Positions 45,201 to 58,900 of a stretch of DNA of 64,000 bases are shown piece by piece. The stretch spans positions 16,894,637 to 16,958,636 of the forward strand of contig NC_088809.1 of NCBI RefSeq assembly GCF_011386835.1, in the 5' to 3' direction. A program made the translations under genes and the position numbers. Position 1 is the stretch's first letter. Each line of letters begins with the position of its first letter. The DNA comes from Chrysemys picta bellii. Lineage: Eukaryota > Chordata > Testudines > Emydidae. The notes beneath the pieces are model-generated. The model had not been told where the DNA came from. It searched no databases and worked only from the letters and a program-made list of their open reading frames with translations.

Positions 45201-48200
45201 ATTGTCCCCTTGTACTGATCAATGGATCCTTGGTTGTAAGGGGCAGAGTAAAAGTGAATTCCTGTTGTCTTCTAAGCTGAAAACATTTGGCACCACGGAG
45301 TGTGACTCACCCTCTTCTAAAGAATATTAAAGCTTGTAGAAGTACTACCTAAATCCATTTATAACAGTTTCTTTGGCATTTATGCAATGGAAAATATACT
45401 GTATATCCTCAAAAGATGGAGTGTTATGCATGTACCTTATTTGGAAAGTTCTTGTCTTATTGGTCTGGATTATAGTAGAAGGATCAGAATACTTGATCCT
45501 TATATCAAAAGTCAATACAGATTCTTAACTAAAATGAGAGCTGCCCAAATTGATCCTGAAAACTATTTCCTATCATGTACAGATGCTGTAGCCTTTAGCT
45601 GGTCAATGGCATGGAGATTTCAGATAGGATACAGTGGAGTGATGAAAAACTTTGTTTAGCCTAGGATGCCATGATTCATGCTGACCTTTACAAGACAGCC
45701 TTGATACCAGGGATCATGTTGTGTGTACAGCCCCTAGCACAGTGGGGTCCTGGTCCATGATTAAGGCACTGAAGTCCTACAGTAACAAAAATAATAACAA
45801 ATGTATGTTTGGTAGGAATCTTTGGTCTGCTAGATAGATGGTTCTATATATTGATGCTTTTAAAAAAAAGTTGTGCATTTCTCTGTGGGTGATGGCTTAG
45901 TTGTGCATTGGCATTGCACAAAATCAACTTTCAAAACTAAGCGTACATCCTTGCTAAGGCAAATAGAGCTGTAAAACTTCCGGGTAGGCTGATAGGCACT
46001 GTCTTACCCCAGAGTGACAGGGCAATGGAAATTGAAGACTTTTTTTTCTTGGAGTAGCTCATGATGTGCTTTCTAGAACAAAGCTGTCACTGTAAACAGC
46101 TGCACCTCGTCATGTTAAAATCAAATCCAAGTAGAGCAAACAGTCTTGTATTATCCTCTTTAGTATAAGGGTCAGGGTAGCTCTTGAGTTCTTTCCATGC
46201 ATTCTATTAGGAGGCTTCTGCTTTCCATGTAAGATATTGGCATATTAGAAGAGAAAATGGCATTTTGGAAATTTCTCCAAGAATACTGATATAAAATTTG
46301 TCTAGTGCAGTGGGTCTCAAACTTTTTTACTGGCGACCCCTTTCACATCACAAGCCCGAGTGCTTCCTTCCCCTCCCCCCCCCCCCCCCCAAATTAAACA
46401 GACTTTAAAATATATTTAACACCATTATAAATGCTGGAGGCAAGCAGGGTTTGGGGTGGAAGTTAACAGCTCGCAACCCCCCCATGTAATGACCTCATAA
46501 CCCCCTGAAGAGTCCCAATCCCCAGTTTGAGAACCCCTGGTCTAGTAATTGGAGCTGGTAACTCTGGAAACAGAACCCAAATTCATGCTTGCTATGTGAC
46601 TTTGGGCAAGTCACTTATCTCTATTTACCCAACTGTACAGAACATTGCATCTCTTCTAGGTTTAAGTCACTTGAGACTATTTCATGGAAGGTGCTCTATT
46701 GTCTCTCTTAAATACATGGTAGGGCTCTTTAGACTTGAAGAAAACAAATTAAGTCTGCCTTTAGATAAACTTTCACATGGCAAGTGAGAGAAAGTAATGT
46801 GAGTCTTTGGCTCACAAGGTGGAGGTAAGGTTGAAAAGAAGAGCATCTATGATGCAGGAAAGCAGAATATTCAAGTTATTTCAGTGGTGACCTCCCTTTC
46901 CACCTCCAAGATACAAGCTAGTGTGTTCGAAGGAAACTTCCTAAAGTTGGCCCAGGTTCATTAACAAGTGACCCACCTGTCTTTTCATTCATAAAAAGTA
47001 ATGTTATCTTTAGCACAAGGATCATGGGGACCATTCAAGCCATGGTACTCTTGTTAAAAGCTATTTACATATTTGTGCAAAAATGTCAATATCTACATAT
47101 TTGTCCATGCAAACTACTCTGAATGAAATGCTTTTGTAGCATCTTAAACTATAATTGGAGAAAACCTGAGTCATCTAATCTTCCCCTGCCAGTATGGGAT
47201 GGATTGTGTCATTAGTTTTTTTTATATATTTGGTATATAATGTCTTTGCTAGCGCTTTGTCCAGATATGGACGATGCATAGTGGTCTTCTTAATTCCAGA
47301 AATAGCATACACTGTCTTAAAATCACATTAAAACAAAAATGGCCTTACCTAGAAACTTTCTGGATATAAGCTCTTTCACAATCTAACAATGTTTTGCACT
47401 GGCTGGGAGATGGGACTTCTGTTAAGTTTAATATAATAGTTGCCAGGCCAGGCAGGGATGAAAATTTTGGCCTTCTGTTTCTAGGTCATTAGGTGATGGT
47501 AACACTGGAGAAGTTTTAAAGTGGGATATATGTATCCTTTAGTGACTTATGATTTTGTGCAATACTCCCTGAACACGATTGATTGTGGGATCCTGGAGAG
47601 AGGTACTGTTGAGCCTTTTAGTCAGATATCCTGGTGAGTGCAGTAGAAACATCTAGATCTTTGGCTTTAGGGGTGGGAGACAAGGGGAAGGTTTGAACCA
47701 CCAATCCACAGTACGGGAGAAGTGACCGAACTGAGCTTGTACTAATCCCAGTGCTCCACAAAGCAGAGCATCAAATTTTCAAAAATTCCAAATGTCTGCT
47801 TTTGCTTTGTCTGTAAAAGACGTGGATTTTTTTTGAAGCGTGTTAATCTTTGAGGATTTGTCGAATTAGTGTTTAAATTACTTAACTATGAATTTGGAAA
47901 GTGTTCCCGTTAAGCTGGTATAACACTGTAGGCGTTCACTCTAAGGGACAGGGTGTGACGGGTAAACTTTCATTTTTATGTGGCTGGTCAAATAGATAAT
48001 GATTGAGCAAATTAAGGGGTCTAGATTTGCTGAAATATAAGTAGTAAATTGGGGGAGGGGATATCCACAGAATTGCCAAGAAGCATATCAAGGCTTGTTC
48101 AGCCTTTCAACTGAATTACATATTTGTCTGTTTTGCAGAGGAGGTGGCCAAGTTAGAGAAGCACTTAATGCTTCTCCGCCAGGAGTATGTAAAGCTGCAG

Positions 48201-49887
48201 AAGAAGCTAGCTGATACAGAGAGGAGATGTACTCTGTTGGCTGCCCAGTCTAACAAAGAGAATGCCAGTGACTCGTTCATCAGTCGACTTCTCACCATTG
48301 TAGCTGAGCTTTATGAACAGGAGCAATATAGGTAAGAAGTGCATCTTGGGAATAGAAGCAATATTGAGGAAACTCTAAATCTCTTCCTCACCAGCTATTT
48401 CAGATTCTGAGCTCTAAGGGGGAGGGACTGTCCTTCATTGTGTATTTGGTTAAAATCAAGTATAGTATCAGCCTGTCTGATGAATCTAATCAATCAGTTC
48501 TCTTCAAACATGGTATGCTTCAGGATAACTTAATGGGAAACGTACTGTGTGAAGTTTGATGCTGGTGTCTTATTTAGTTCAGATAACACCTGCTTATTTT
48601 TACAAAAGTGTTTTTAAAACCAACCATCTCTTTAGGCTTTTCTACATGGTGTAACAATGCAAGAGGAGTGTGATTTGTAAAGCGCTCTAACTCCCCACCC
48701 CCACTGACCTTGCTGGTGTCCTCTGGCCGTCTAAATGGTACCTAATCTGACTATTAATGTGAACCTTTTTTGAGGGGGCCAGCAGGATTTGCATGGGGCA
48801 ATTGGAGCGCTTTACAAATCACATCCCTCTAGTGCGCTTTGCTGGCACTTTGTAGACAGTCCTTTATCTGACACTTGGATGATCCTGAAAGAGCAGTCCT
48901 TGTTCACTGTTTGTATTGGCAACATAGTGTAGAGCTAGACTTTTGTACTATTTCTGAAGTTATTGGAAATGAAACACAGCTTGGAGAATAAAACTGTATG
49001 CCTTGTTCCCTCTTTCAGGCTTTTTTTTTTCTTGGAACACCTCTTGTTCATTTTTGCATTTGTCATATTTCATGTGGAAATTGACTTCCATGGAATAAAT
49101 ATTCCCTGGAAAAAACAAGGCAATGGGAATGTTTCTCTGCTACTTATTTATGATAATGCAGTGATGATACAGATTTTAAAGTTTTTAAGGACCTGTGCAA
49201 GAGCTCAAGTCCTTCTGAATAGGAGTAACCAGGTCTTAAAGTGGAAGACCCTAGGTTTGGGTGAAATATGCGAATACATTTAAAAAAAAAAAAAAGCATT
49301 ATCTTCTATTAATCTGAGTAGAAGTCTGTCACTTCCTAAAAGGAGAGGACCAGAAAAGGTTCTACATTTCATCTTTTTCTAGTGTGCAGGAAATCTGATT
49401 CTAAGCTGACTGTGTTCTGGCCATCCAGGTAATAAAATCTTGGACAGTGGTATGTGCCACTTCTAAGAAAAGATTACATTTGCCAGTACAGATTTAATGC
49501 AAAGTGCAGTATGGAAAATGGATTATGGAGTATGTGTTAAGGCCAGCTCTTAATAGTCTAACACTGTGCACTGAAAACTTTGAGCCAGGTAATTTTGACT
49601 TTATCAAGTAAGCAGTTGATTGTCTTAAAAACAAACAAAACACTACCACCTCTGCAAAAATGCACACAAGTGTCAGGAAAAAATCAATCTGTTTGGGGAA
49701 CTAGTATAATAAATACTACTTTGCAAATTTGATTTTAATTTTTTTTTAACTTGTATCTTGCCATGTACAAATTTAATCAAGTGATAGCCAAAAGAGTTTG
49801 TATGAAAGCATTGATACACAAAAAAGAATCATAACCTAGATCTGCTCTGCTTTGAGTGAGGGTTTCCTAGCTGCTCCCCTCTTCCCC

Positions 49888-49938
<51 letters not shown>

Positions 49939-52900
49939 GAATAGGGTAGTGGTCCAAATGTTAGACCCAAAAAGAAATGATTTCTTTTGGAAATAAGCAT
50001 TTAAGTTCCCAAGGAAGGCTTTGTTAGGTTTGGGGTGGGGTGGGGAGTAGTGATGGTGAAGGTTAATTAAAGTATTGCTTTTGTTAGCGAGAACAAATGG
50101 ATGAAAAATCCATGTTCAAGAACATAACACCTTAGCTATATGTTAGATGGTGAAAATGATCAGTCTGTGTACTGTTTCTGAATAAAAAGAATGCTCTGAC
50201 TAAAAGTGATCCGTATGGGATCAGTGTTCCCTGACAGCGGCTGTACTGGAAATGGGGTATTTCTGGGTTTTTGCTTTCATACAGGTTGACTGCTCTATCA
50301 AATGTGCTTTGTTTATAGTCCTTTCAGTAATCTTTCCTGAAAGCCTGTGTGGCTGACTGCAACATAGTATTCTCTGGGCTGACTCTTGGGTCTCTACACT
50401 CCCCATCTCGTCAATTATTCATTTTGGTCTGTGCTGTATGAACTGCGTACTAGAGATATATATATTTTTTAAATGAATGTTAATCACAGGGCTTAGCTTG
50501 TATTTTCCTTGTGGCAATGACAGTTGGGTTACTCTTAAAAATATCTTACTTAACTAGTTGAAAGAATGAACCTAGCGTTTTGCATTAATATATTAATGCA
50601 AGAGGCTTCTACCGAATAGTAAACAATTCAGCCTAAATTTAGCTGCTTTAAATGTTTTTACCTTGTAGATATTTGTGACAGATGCAGAGTCCATAAGTGC
50701 CTAAGCACAGAGGGTTATGTTTGTATATATGTGTGCTTTTTTTCTTTCTATCAGTGATCTGAAGATAAAGGTTGGGGACAAGCACATCAGAGCTCACAAA
50801 TTTGTGTTGGCAGCCCGCAGTGAGACTTGGAGTCTAGCCAACCTAGTGTCAACTGAGGAACTGGATCTGTCAGGTTAGTTGCTGCTTGTCGGTGTATGAT
50901 GCTTTGAATGTCTTTGGAACAACTAATGAAAGGGCCCTTTGGGAAAAGGTTACATCTCCTCATTCAGAATACTACTCTGACTACAGAGAGTTTTCCATTA
51001 ATTATGGAGCTTGGACTGTTTCTGTAACATGGTAACAGGCTTGCAAATTTAATGTTAGTCTAAATCAATAATCCACCCTCTCCATTTTAATGATATGGAA
51101 GTTAAGTGTGGTGTGGTTCACTCGCTTCCTTAATAGGGAGTTAAACATAGTGTAATAAGCAAAGCTGTCTGAAAGAGCCAGATTACTCCTTGCTTTAAGT
51201 ATTCTATGAATCTAGCCTGCTTGATATCTTTGAGAAAATGTGCCCTGGCACATCCTCTTTCGAGACCTGTGGTCAAATAGCTTATCCAGGCTGCAAAAAC
51301 AGCACCTACTGCTGAACCCAAATGGCTTGTGAATTTTTCTCTGAGAAGCACTCTCTACTTCTGGTAAAAAGGAATAGTCACAAATTGCCATTCACAATAA
51401 CATTTCTGAGTTTAAAGCAGGATCTAGCAGGCTTTTCATTTCATGTGCTCGTACAGTGATGGGTACTACTTATCACTCTGAGAAAGTGGACATTGAAAAC
51501 TTCCTCCTCTGTTTGCTCTGCTATCTGAACTAATATTGATCAAGTAAGTTTTTTAGTTGTTTCATCATAACACTAGAAACTTGTTTGACTGCCTCTTCAT
51601 GCTGCTCAGTGACAGTGTTGCATGAAAGCACTCTTCAACACTAGTACAATCAATGCGAGTCTTGGAATTGCCAACTGACACAAGCTTTCTTAAATGTAGC
51701 TTTTTCATGATGAAAAAAGGCTGAGTAAGTAGTTTTCTTAACTTCTAGCTTACTAACTAGATGAAAATGTTGATTAAACTCTGTAGAGAACTGAAACTTA
51801 AGGGAAGGTTGGACAGTGTCCATTTCAAAAAGTGCAGGAGTTGATGTGGCTAGAATGATACCACATCTATTGAACTAGTCTTACCTGGTAAAGATAGTAT
51901 CTTGGTTCAGGGATTGTACATCGTTCCTCTGTTCTGTTGCCATGGTGATCCCTGCTGGCTAGTTAAAAAAGTTTGTGCACCTCTTAACAAGATGACTTGG
52001 CCTCAACCTGACTTTAGTGGAAGAAAAGATCTTATCCTTTGAGCAAGAGCAGCTTGCAGATGGAAAGGGATGGAAAATTTAAAGTATGGCCTGTCAGTCT
52101 GCAAGACTAAACTTCCGGCACTGCTATCAAAGCCTTTGATTAATCATGAATCCTAGAAACAAGCCACACTTTGGGAAGAAGCAAGCCATAGCAAATCTTC
52201 TTCTTTGCAGAAGCTTCACTTCAGAAAAGTTCCCACACCTTCCTGCCATCCAAACAGCCCAAGAAATAAGTCAGAAGACATTACATAAACTGCTCTTCAT
52301 GCCAGTTACTGTACCTCTGGTTGTGATAACCTTAGTGCTAGCATTACAAAGCTCCTGATGCGAAGTGTTAGGATAACTTGCATTAACACTTGATTGGGAA
52401 ACCCTGAATTTAGTCACTGAGAGATGAAGGAATAGCCGTTTTATATCCTCATTTCAAGACTTGTACCATACAAATACTGAATATCCAGTTATCGTTAACA
52501 TTTAAGTTGGGACTGTAGTAAAAGGAAGCTATTTCCCTCTGGACAAAGTAATCTTTATTAAAATTGTCTTGTCAATTGTACATGGTCATGATGCTCATTA
52601 GGACTATTTCACCTGAAGCTGGGTCACCTAGTGTATCTGTTAGTCTTTGAGAGTGAGACACAGACAGACATGCACCCAACTGTTAGATTTGAGACTAGTT
52701 TCACATGCACATTCCATTTCTGAGCATATTGGCTGTTTCATAAAAGCCTCCTGTAATTGACTAAATAGTACAGTTCCATAGTCCATATGGTAAAATATCT
52801 GTAAAACATAGTTTCTAAATATTGTTTAGGTTTCCCTCCTTTTGGAAAAGGAGACACTAAATGACAGTGGCCAAACTGAAGAGCTGTATAAAACTTGCTC

Positions 52901-55900
52901 TCTAGCTGCTTGCCGCGTTATAGCTTTATTGGTCCCAGGATGTTAGAGACAAGGTAGGTGAAGTAATACCTTTTCATGGACTAGTTTCTGTTGATGAGAG
53001 AGAAGCTTAGATCGTACACAGAGCTCTGTGTAAGCTCAGAAGCTGGTCCATGAAAAGATATTACCTCATCCACCTTGTGTCTTTAGCTACTTTAAAGTAG
53101 CTTGGCCTGTTCAGCTTGAGATGTTTACCTTCCTGTGCTGGCACAGAGTGCTGTTGCTTAGGGAGTCCTGTACCAGGTGGTATCTGGAAGAATAGTTAAT
53201 GCATGGCCTGTAACTACTATTTGAGTCTACAGGATACATCTATTTAAAACATCCTAACAGTGTATACAAGCGAAGTATCGGGGATTCCCCTGCTTATGTC
53301 CAACAAACCTGATTTTAAAACATTTGCTTATTCAACAGAGAAGTACTTTAAGTGTCTTTTTTTTAAAAGCAACTCAGTTGATGGAATATTACTAATAGTA
53401 TCTTTATTTTATTGCTCCAATTATGAGGGCATGCATGTTGCTACTCATCAAGCTCTTGTGTACACCTGTGTTAATGTCTTGTTATCAGGAGCAAGTTTAA
53501 ACCTAGTTTGGACAGCTCCACATTAAACTCTTTAGAATAGGTAGCAATTTGCAGAGTTAGAAGAATTGATACCTCTGTCCTCTTGTGACAATGGGTTTCA
53601 CTGGAGTATAGGAACTGTAAGAGTCCTGCAGACTTAAGAAATGTAAATCAAATGTCTTCTGCTAATCTAACCATTTGAAGTTAACTTAAAATATCTTGCC
53701 TTTCTCGATCACCTTTCCTATGGCAGGATCCCAAACAGCATTGCAAACTAGATATAAGAAAAGCTGGAGCCACCCTTGGGTGGTAATAAGCAGCTATTAA
53801 TAGCATGCAGCAACACTATAGCACAGTATAGGGCAGGAAGAGTAACTTATACAAGTGAAATTGGCAGAAAGTAATTTTCCATGTTGGAATTTGACTAGGA
53901 CGTCAGGGCTAATATCCCCTTTTAGAGAAGAGATGTTGGCTCTTGTGTGCAGTGAGGTCAACCACTGTGTTAATATGATAACTTCGAGCAAGAGTGTCAC
54001 ATAACATTGAGTTGGATCAGTACTAAGGAAGGAAGTGTGCCACCTTCTGACTTGCAAGAACACTGCTTACAGCACCATGGGTTTTCTTCGGTCATCATCA
54101 ATCATCCAGTGATCCATTCCCTGTCGCTTAGTCCCAGCTTCTGTCACCTTAACAGTCAAATATGACTGACCGAGATCTGGAGGATGTTGTACTAGTGAGT
54201 GCAAATAACGTGTTTAAAAAATTTTTCTACAGTGGAAAAATATTTCATTGCATTCTTTTGCTAGGAGTTACCGTACAAGCATAAGTGTGAGACATTAACC
54301 TACAGGAAACATCTGAACTGGTTCAAACCGGTTCAAAGTAGTTGTTTGGCTACTGAACCATCATTTTAGGTTAGTGTTTGAACTGGAACCAAACTGCAGA
54401 GATAAGAAATATTGATGATTCCAACCAGAATTGAATCAGATTTAACCATTCGACTCCTTCATTCCAACTACAGTTTTCTTTGTTTTAGTACACTTGGTGT
54501 CATTCTTAGAACAGTAAGTTGCGCAAAGATCTTATGGTGTTAAGTCCCCCACTTATCCAGTATGTACGGGGGGGGTAAGCTCTGGTTTGAGCATTGGTCT
54601 GCTAAACCGAGGGTTGTGAGTTCAATCCTTAAGGGGGCCACTTAAGGATCTGGGGCAAAATCTGTACTTGGTCCTGCTAGTGAAGGCAGGGGGCTGGACT
54701 CAATGACCTTTCAGGGTCCCTTCCAGTTCTGAGATAGGTATATCTCCATATATTACATTACACTATTTTGTGCTGGGCCATAAAGCCCAGTCTGCAAAAC
54801 TACACATTTTGGGGGGGTGGGAGCTAACTGGGTTTTGGTATATTTAGTGTGAATTTCAGGCACTGTATGTTCATCTTAACAGTGGGTAATGGACAGCAAG
54901 GTCCGGAAGGAGCATCCCCCATGTAACTGTTGACCTGCCTTTTCCCTGCTTAGTTGGAGGTCTGAGAGATGTCTCTCTTCTTTTAGAAACACTTGATTTG
55001 GTTGGTAAAATTACAGCTATTTCAATTGAACTGCAAATATTTGAGACTTAAGTAGCTTGGTTTTTCACCTTTTCACTTTTTTCACCAGATGCTGATCCTG
55101 AGGTGACTATGGCAATGCTGCGTTGGATCTACACAGATGAGCTAGAACTGAGAGAAGATGATGTATTCTTGACAGAACTGATGAAATTAGCTAATCGGTT
55201 TCAACTACAACTCCTCAGGGAAAGGCAAGTTGCAGTGACTATATTCAAGCTTCTAGAATGTTGTGACTGGGCTCTAATTAGCCGGGCTCTTGGAAATCTG
55301 CTAATTTGTGCTAATGTAAATAGCTGTTAAGTTGCATCCTATTGTTAGCAGATATTAACTCATGGGTTTGAGTTGAAGATGGAAGATACTATTTAAACTT
55401 TTTTAATTTGATTTTTTAATTCTAGAACAAGAATTTCAGCTGCTCATAAGCAGAAAAATCAAGCTTTGTCCTTGCACTGTTGCACAAGCCACTCCCTTGT
55501 GTAGTTCACTCTTTAATCCTGTATATCCCTCAACTCACCAATTACTCATAAACCCAGGCCCCGATGTGACAGGACTAGAAACAAAGCAAATCTGTTATAG
55601 TATTGACAAGAAATGACTTTTGAATTACTAGAAATAAAAGCTTCACTCTTCAGCTTTTTTCCCTCACCGTTCAGTGACTGGTTAAAATGAAAATGCAACC
55701 TTATCTATAGTAGCAATATATCTTGAACATATTGGCTATTTTAAATGCCAAATTTTGGCCATCCTCTTAATTTATAAATCGCATCAGATTTTTAAAACTA
55801 AAATGAATATTGCTAAATGACGTGCTTGGGGAGGATGGAGAGTAAGAGGGAGGCAGGGCAAAATGATCACAGGGATTAATGTTGTTCCTCACCCAGTCTT

Positions 55901-58900
55901 CCAAAGGGGAGAGAGATGAAATGACTCTAAAGGTCAGTAAATAAAGCATCCTCTTATTCTGGGCTTCTGTCAGTTATTGCTCAAATGGCCTCTCAATTTC
56001 TTCCTCTTTTTTTTTTTTTTTTTTTTTTTTAACCTGCCCGCAGTTGTTGGCAGCATTAAGTAGGGCTCTTAGCATAGTGTGAACACTTTCCTGGAAAACA
56101 GATCAGTCTCAATCCACAGGAACAAACTTCCCTGATCTAACTCCCAAGTAATATATTCACAAACTGCTGTTCGTACCTAGTGATCTTCCATTGCCTTTGG
56201 CCCAGTTACTGAGGGGTGCCTTAAGTCTAGCACTTAACCTCATTTTGGCACTTTTTCCTTCATTATGCCTAACAATGTCTAATTTTGGCTTGTAATCCTT
56301 TATTGTAGATTTCTTTTTCCTAGTACTAAAAAATCCAGTATTCTAACAATTATTATCCAGTGTCTTACTACAGCCTTTAGCAGAAATGCAGGTACTTTCC
56401 GGTGTCTTCTACTGTACTTCTCCATTTTGCTAGTTAAGCTTCCAGTAATTGATGGGAGGCAATGGTATAATTATACAAGTATGCTGATAACCATTAGTGG
56501 TGTGTCCAAAATAACTAGATCCCTTGACCATATGAAAGCTACTTTCAGTCTCCTTGACTTGTACAACATGCTGTTTTGTAAGTTTGTAGGCTTAGCAAAA
56601 ATGAATGTTCTCATACACCCAAAGAGTGTGACAGGAATGATTGCTCCCCAAGGATGAAAGTCTTCACTTTCCTGTCTTCCACACATCTGCATTTTAGAGT
56701 ACTTTTTACAGTGTTCGTTCATTCTTAAGCATGAAAGCTGGACAAGCTCCACTGAGTGTCAAACTTGGTGATAAGTTTCAGAGTGTTAATCTGTATCGGC
56801 AAAAAGAATGAATACTTGTGGCACCTTAGAGACTAACAAATTTATTTGAGGGTTTTAGCCCACAAAAACTTGGTGATGTGAGACTGTTGCAACTATTGTC
56901 CTTACAGGAGCAAATGTATTTCAGCCTACTTCAGTGGGAAGATTAGGGTGTCTTCCCTTACGTTGGAGGGAACTTTTTAATGTGCCGCTCTCTCCAGAGT
57001 GGTGTGAAATACACTATTACAGGAGTCTTTAGGTTGGTCAGTTTTATAAAGCCATTTCTGTTGAAGCTTTTTCTAAGGAGGCAGTTGTATAAATAATAAG
57101 CACTTGTATAGTACTGGTGAACATGACATTGCTTCACCACTGTTAGCATTCAGATGTTTCTGTAATTGAATGACCAGCTTTCATTGGAAATGGGAATCTG
57201 ACCTTTCTTTCCTAAAAACTGATCCAAACTCCATTTCTTCATTCTGGCAGGTGTGAAAAAGGAGTCATGTCACTAGTAAACGTCAGGAACTGCATTCGTT
57301 TCTATCAGACTGCAGAGGAGCTAAATGCTAGCACTTTATTGAACTACTGTGCTGAAATAATAGCTAGTCACTGGGTAAGTACTGTAATAGAAGGGGCATG
57401 GGAAAGAGTAGCCTGCAGGCTGAAACTTTGAAAAGATTTAAACTTTAGATTTAGTGTTGGATTGTATTGAAACATAGCACTTTCAAACTTCAGAATCCCA
57501 TTAAATGCTAGTATTGTGTGTTAATGGATCTAAACCCACGCTGTTTTAAGAATTGCTTTTCTGTCCCAGAAGAGAGTGCCTGTTCCATCACATCCAGTGT
57601 CTTCCTGGAACAGGCATACCTTGTGAGGGAGAAGGGGAAGAGAGGAGATGGGACCTTCTTCGTGTCTTTGTTTTTCAACCCAACCTCTCCCCTGAAAGCT
57701 TGCCCACTTGTAGAAAGCAACCCAAACCATTCTTTGAATTTTTCATCTTCCTGTGTCTGTTTCCTTCTAGGATCAAAGTACCAAAACACTGAAACTGATT
57801 TAGTAGAAATGCAAATATGGCAAGAAGTTAGCTACTGAATCTTGCTGGAAAGCCATTTCAGTTTTCAGCCAAGTTTAATGGGTTCCACTAGTTCAGACAG
57901 CTATCAGTATAGCTAATTTTGAACAGTCTGAAGTTTCCACATCACTGGACTGTGGACAATTTGGGATTCTTGCCTTTACACAAACAAATTTCCCCTCTTA
58001 AAATTGCCATCAGAAGTAGTAGCTAAACCATGAAAAGCTACGTACTTAGCTTCCAATTCCTTTTCCGGCACAGGAGTAATAGGAAATCTTGCATTTTTGA
58101 TATAAAAACTTTTTTCTCTCCAAGGGGAGATTATGAAAGTTTGTCTAACCAAGTGATAAAGGATTGTTCATAACGAAGTCTGTCTCTTCTCTAACAGCAG
58201 GCTCCTATGTTAGGGATTTATAAGACTTACACTGAAGGTTACTGTAACTTCTGGAAATCAGATTTATTGGGATTTTATCTTCTGTCCAAAAATACCATCA
58301 ATGGTGACTGTATTTTTGGCAGAGGCTCATCTTCACTACCTTAGATGCTGAAGGCTTTTGTATTTAACCACATAGTGCAGCTGTTGGCAGCATTTATGGG
58401 CTAGAAACAGTAAAGAGGAACTCTTGATACCCTACTGTCATCTGAACTTCAGGGTGGCACTTCATCCTAGAACACACCAGGCAGCTCACTATTACTTTCC
58501 AAAAGTGAACTGTTCACCTCTGCTTTCAAGTAAATAGACTTGCTCATAAATCCTGAGGACAGGATCCAAACCTCTCTGTGAAAACCATCCTTCTTCATTG
58601 GCCAAATGGACCTGTGTCTAGAATAGTCCCAGTTACTAGAAAGACCCTTCTGGTATTCCAGTATTTAGATTTCGGGGAATACGCTTTCTCCAAATATTAA
58701 ATAAATAAATATCGCTCCTTTTCTGTATCTTCTTTAAAACACTCCTTGCTTCTACAATTGTGGGAGTTGATGGAAAGTGTCAAGTATCAAACTGTGCTAA
58801 ACTAGATAGGTGTGCAAAGACTGTTTTAAGCAGACCAACTTTTTGGAGGAAGGTCTCAAGTAACAACTGTGGAACTCTTACTAGTTCAATCTGTAATATC

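Noticed and set aside
55103..55330. Open frame running past exon 4 of ANKFY1
   Set aside because: The first part is exon 4. The continuation is intron read-through beyond the GC donor, not a separate protein.
57508..57838. Overlapping open frames on both strands of ANKFY1 intron 5
   Set aside because: No family resemblance and no splice context. They are length-typical of chance frames in this intron.
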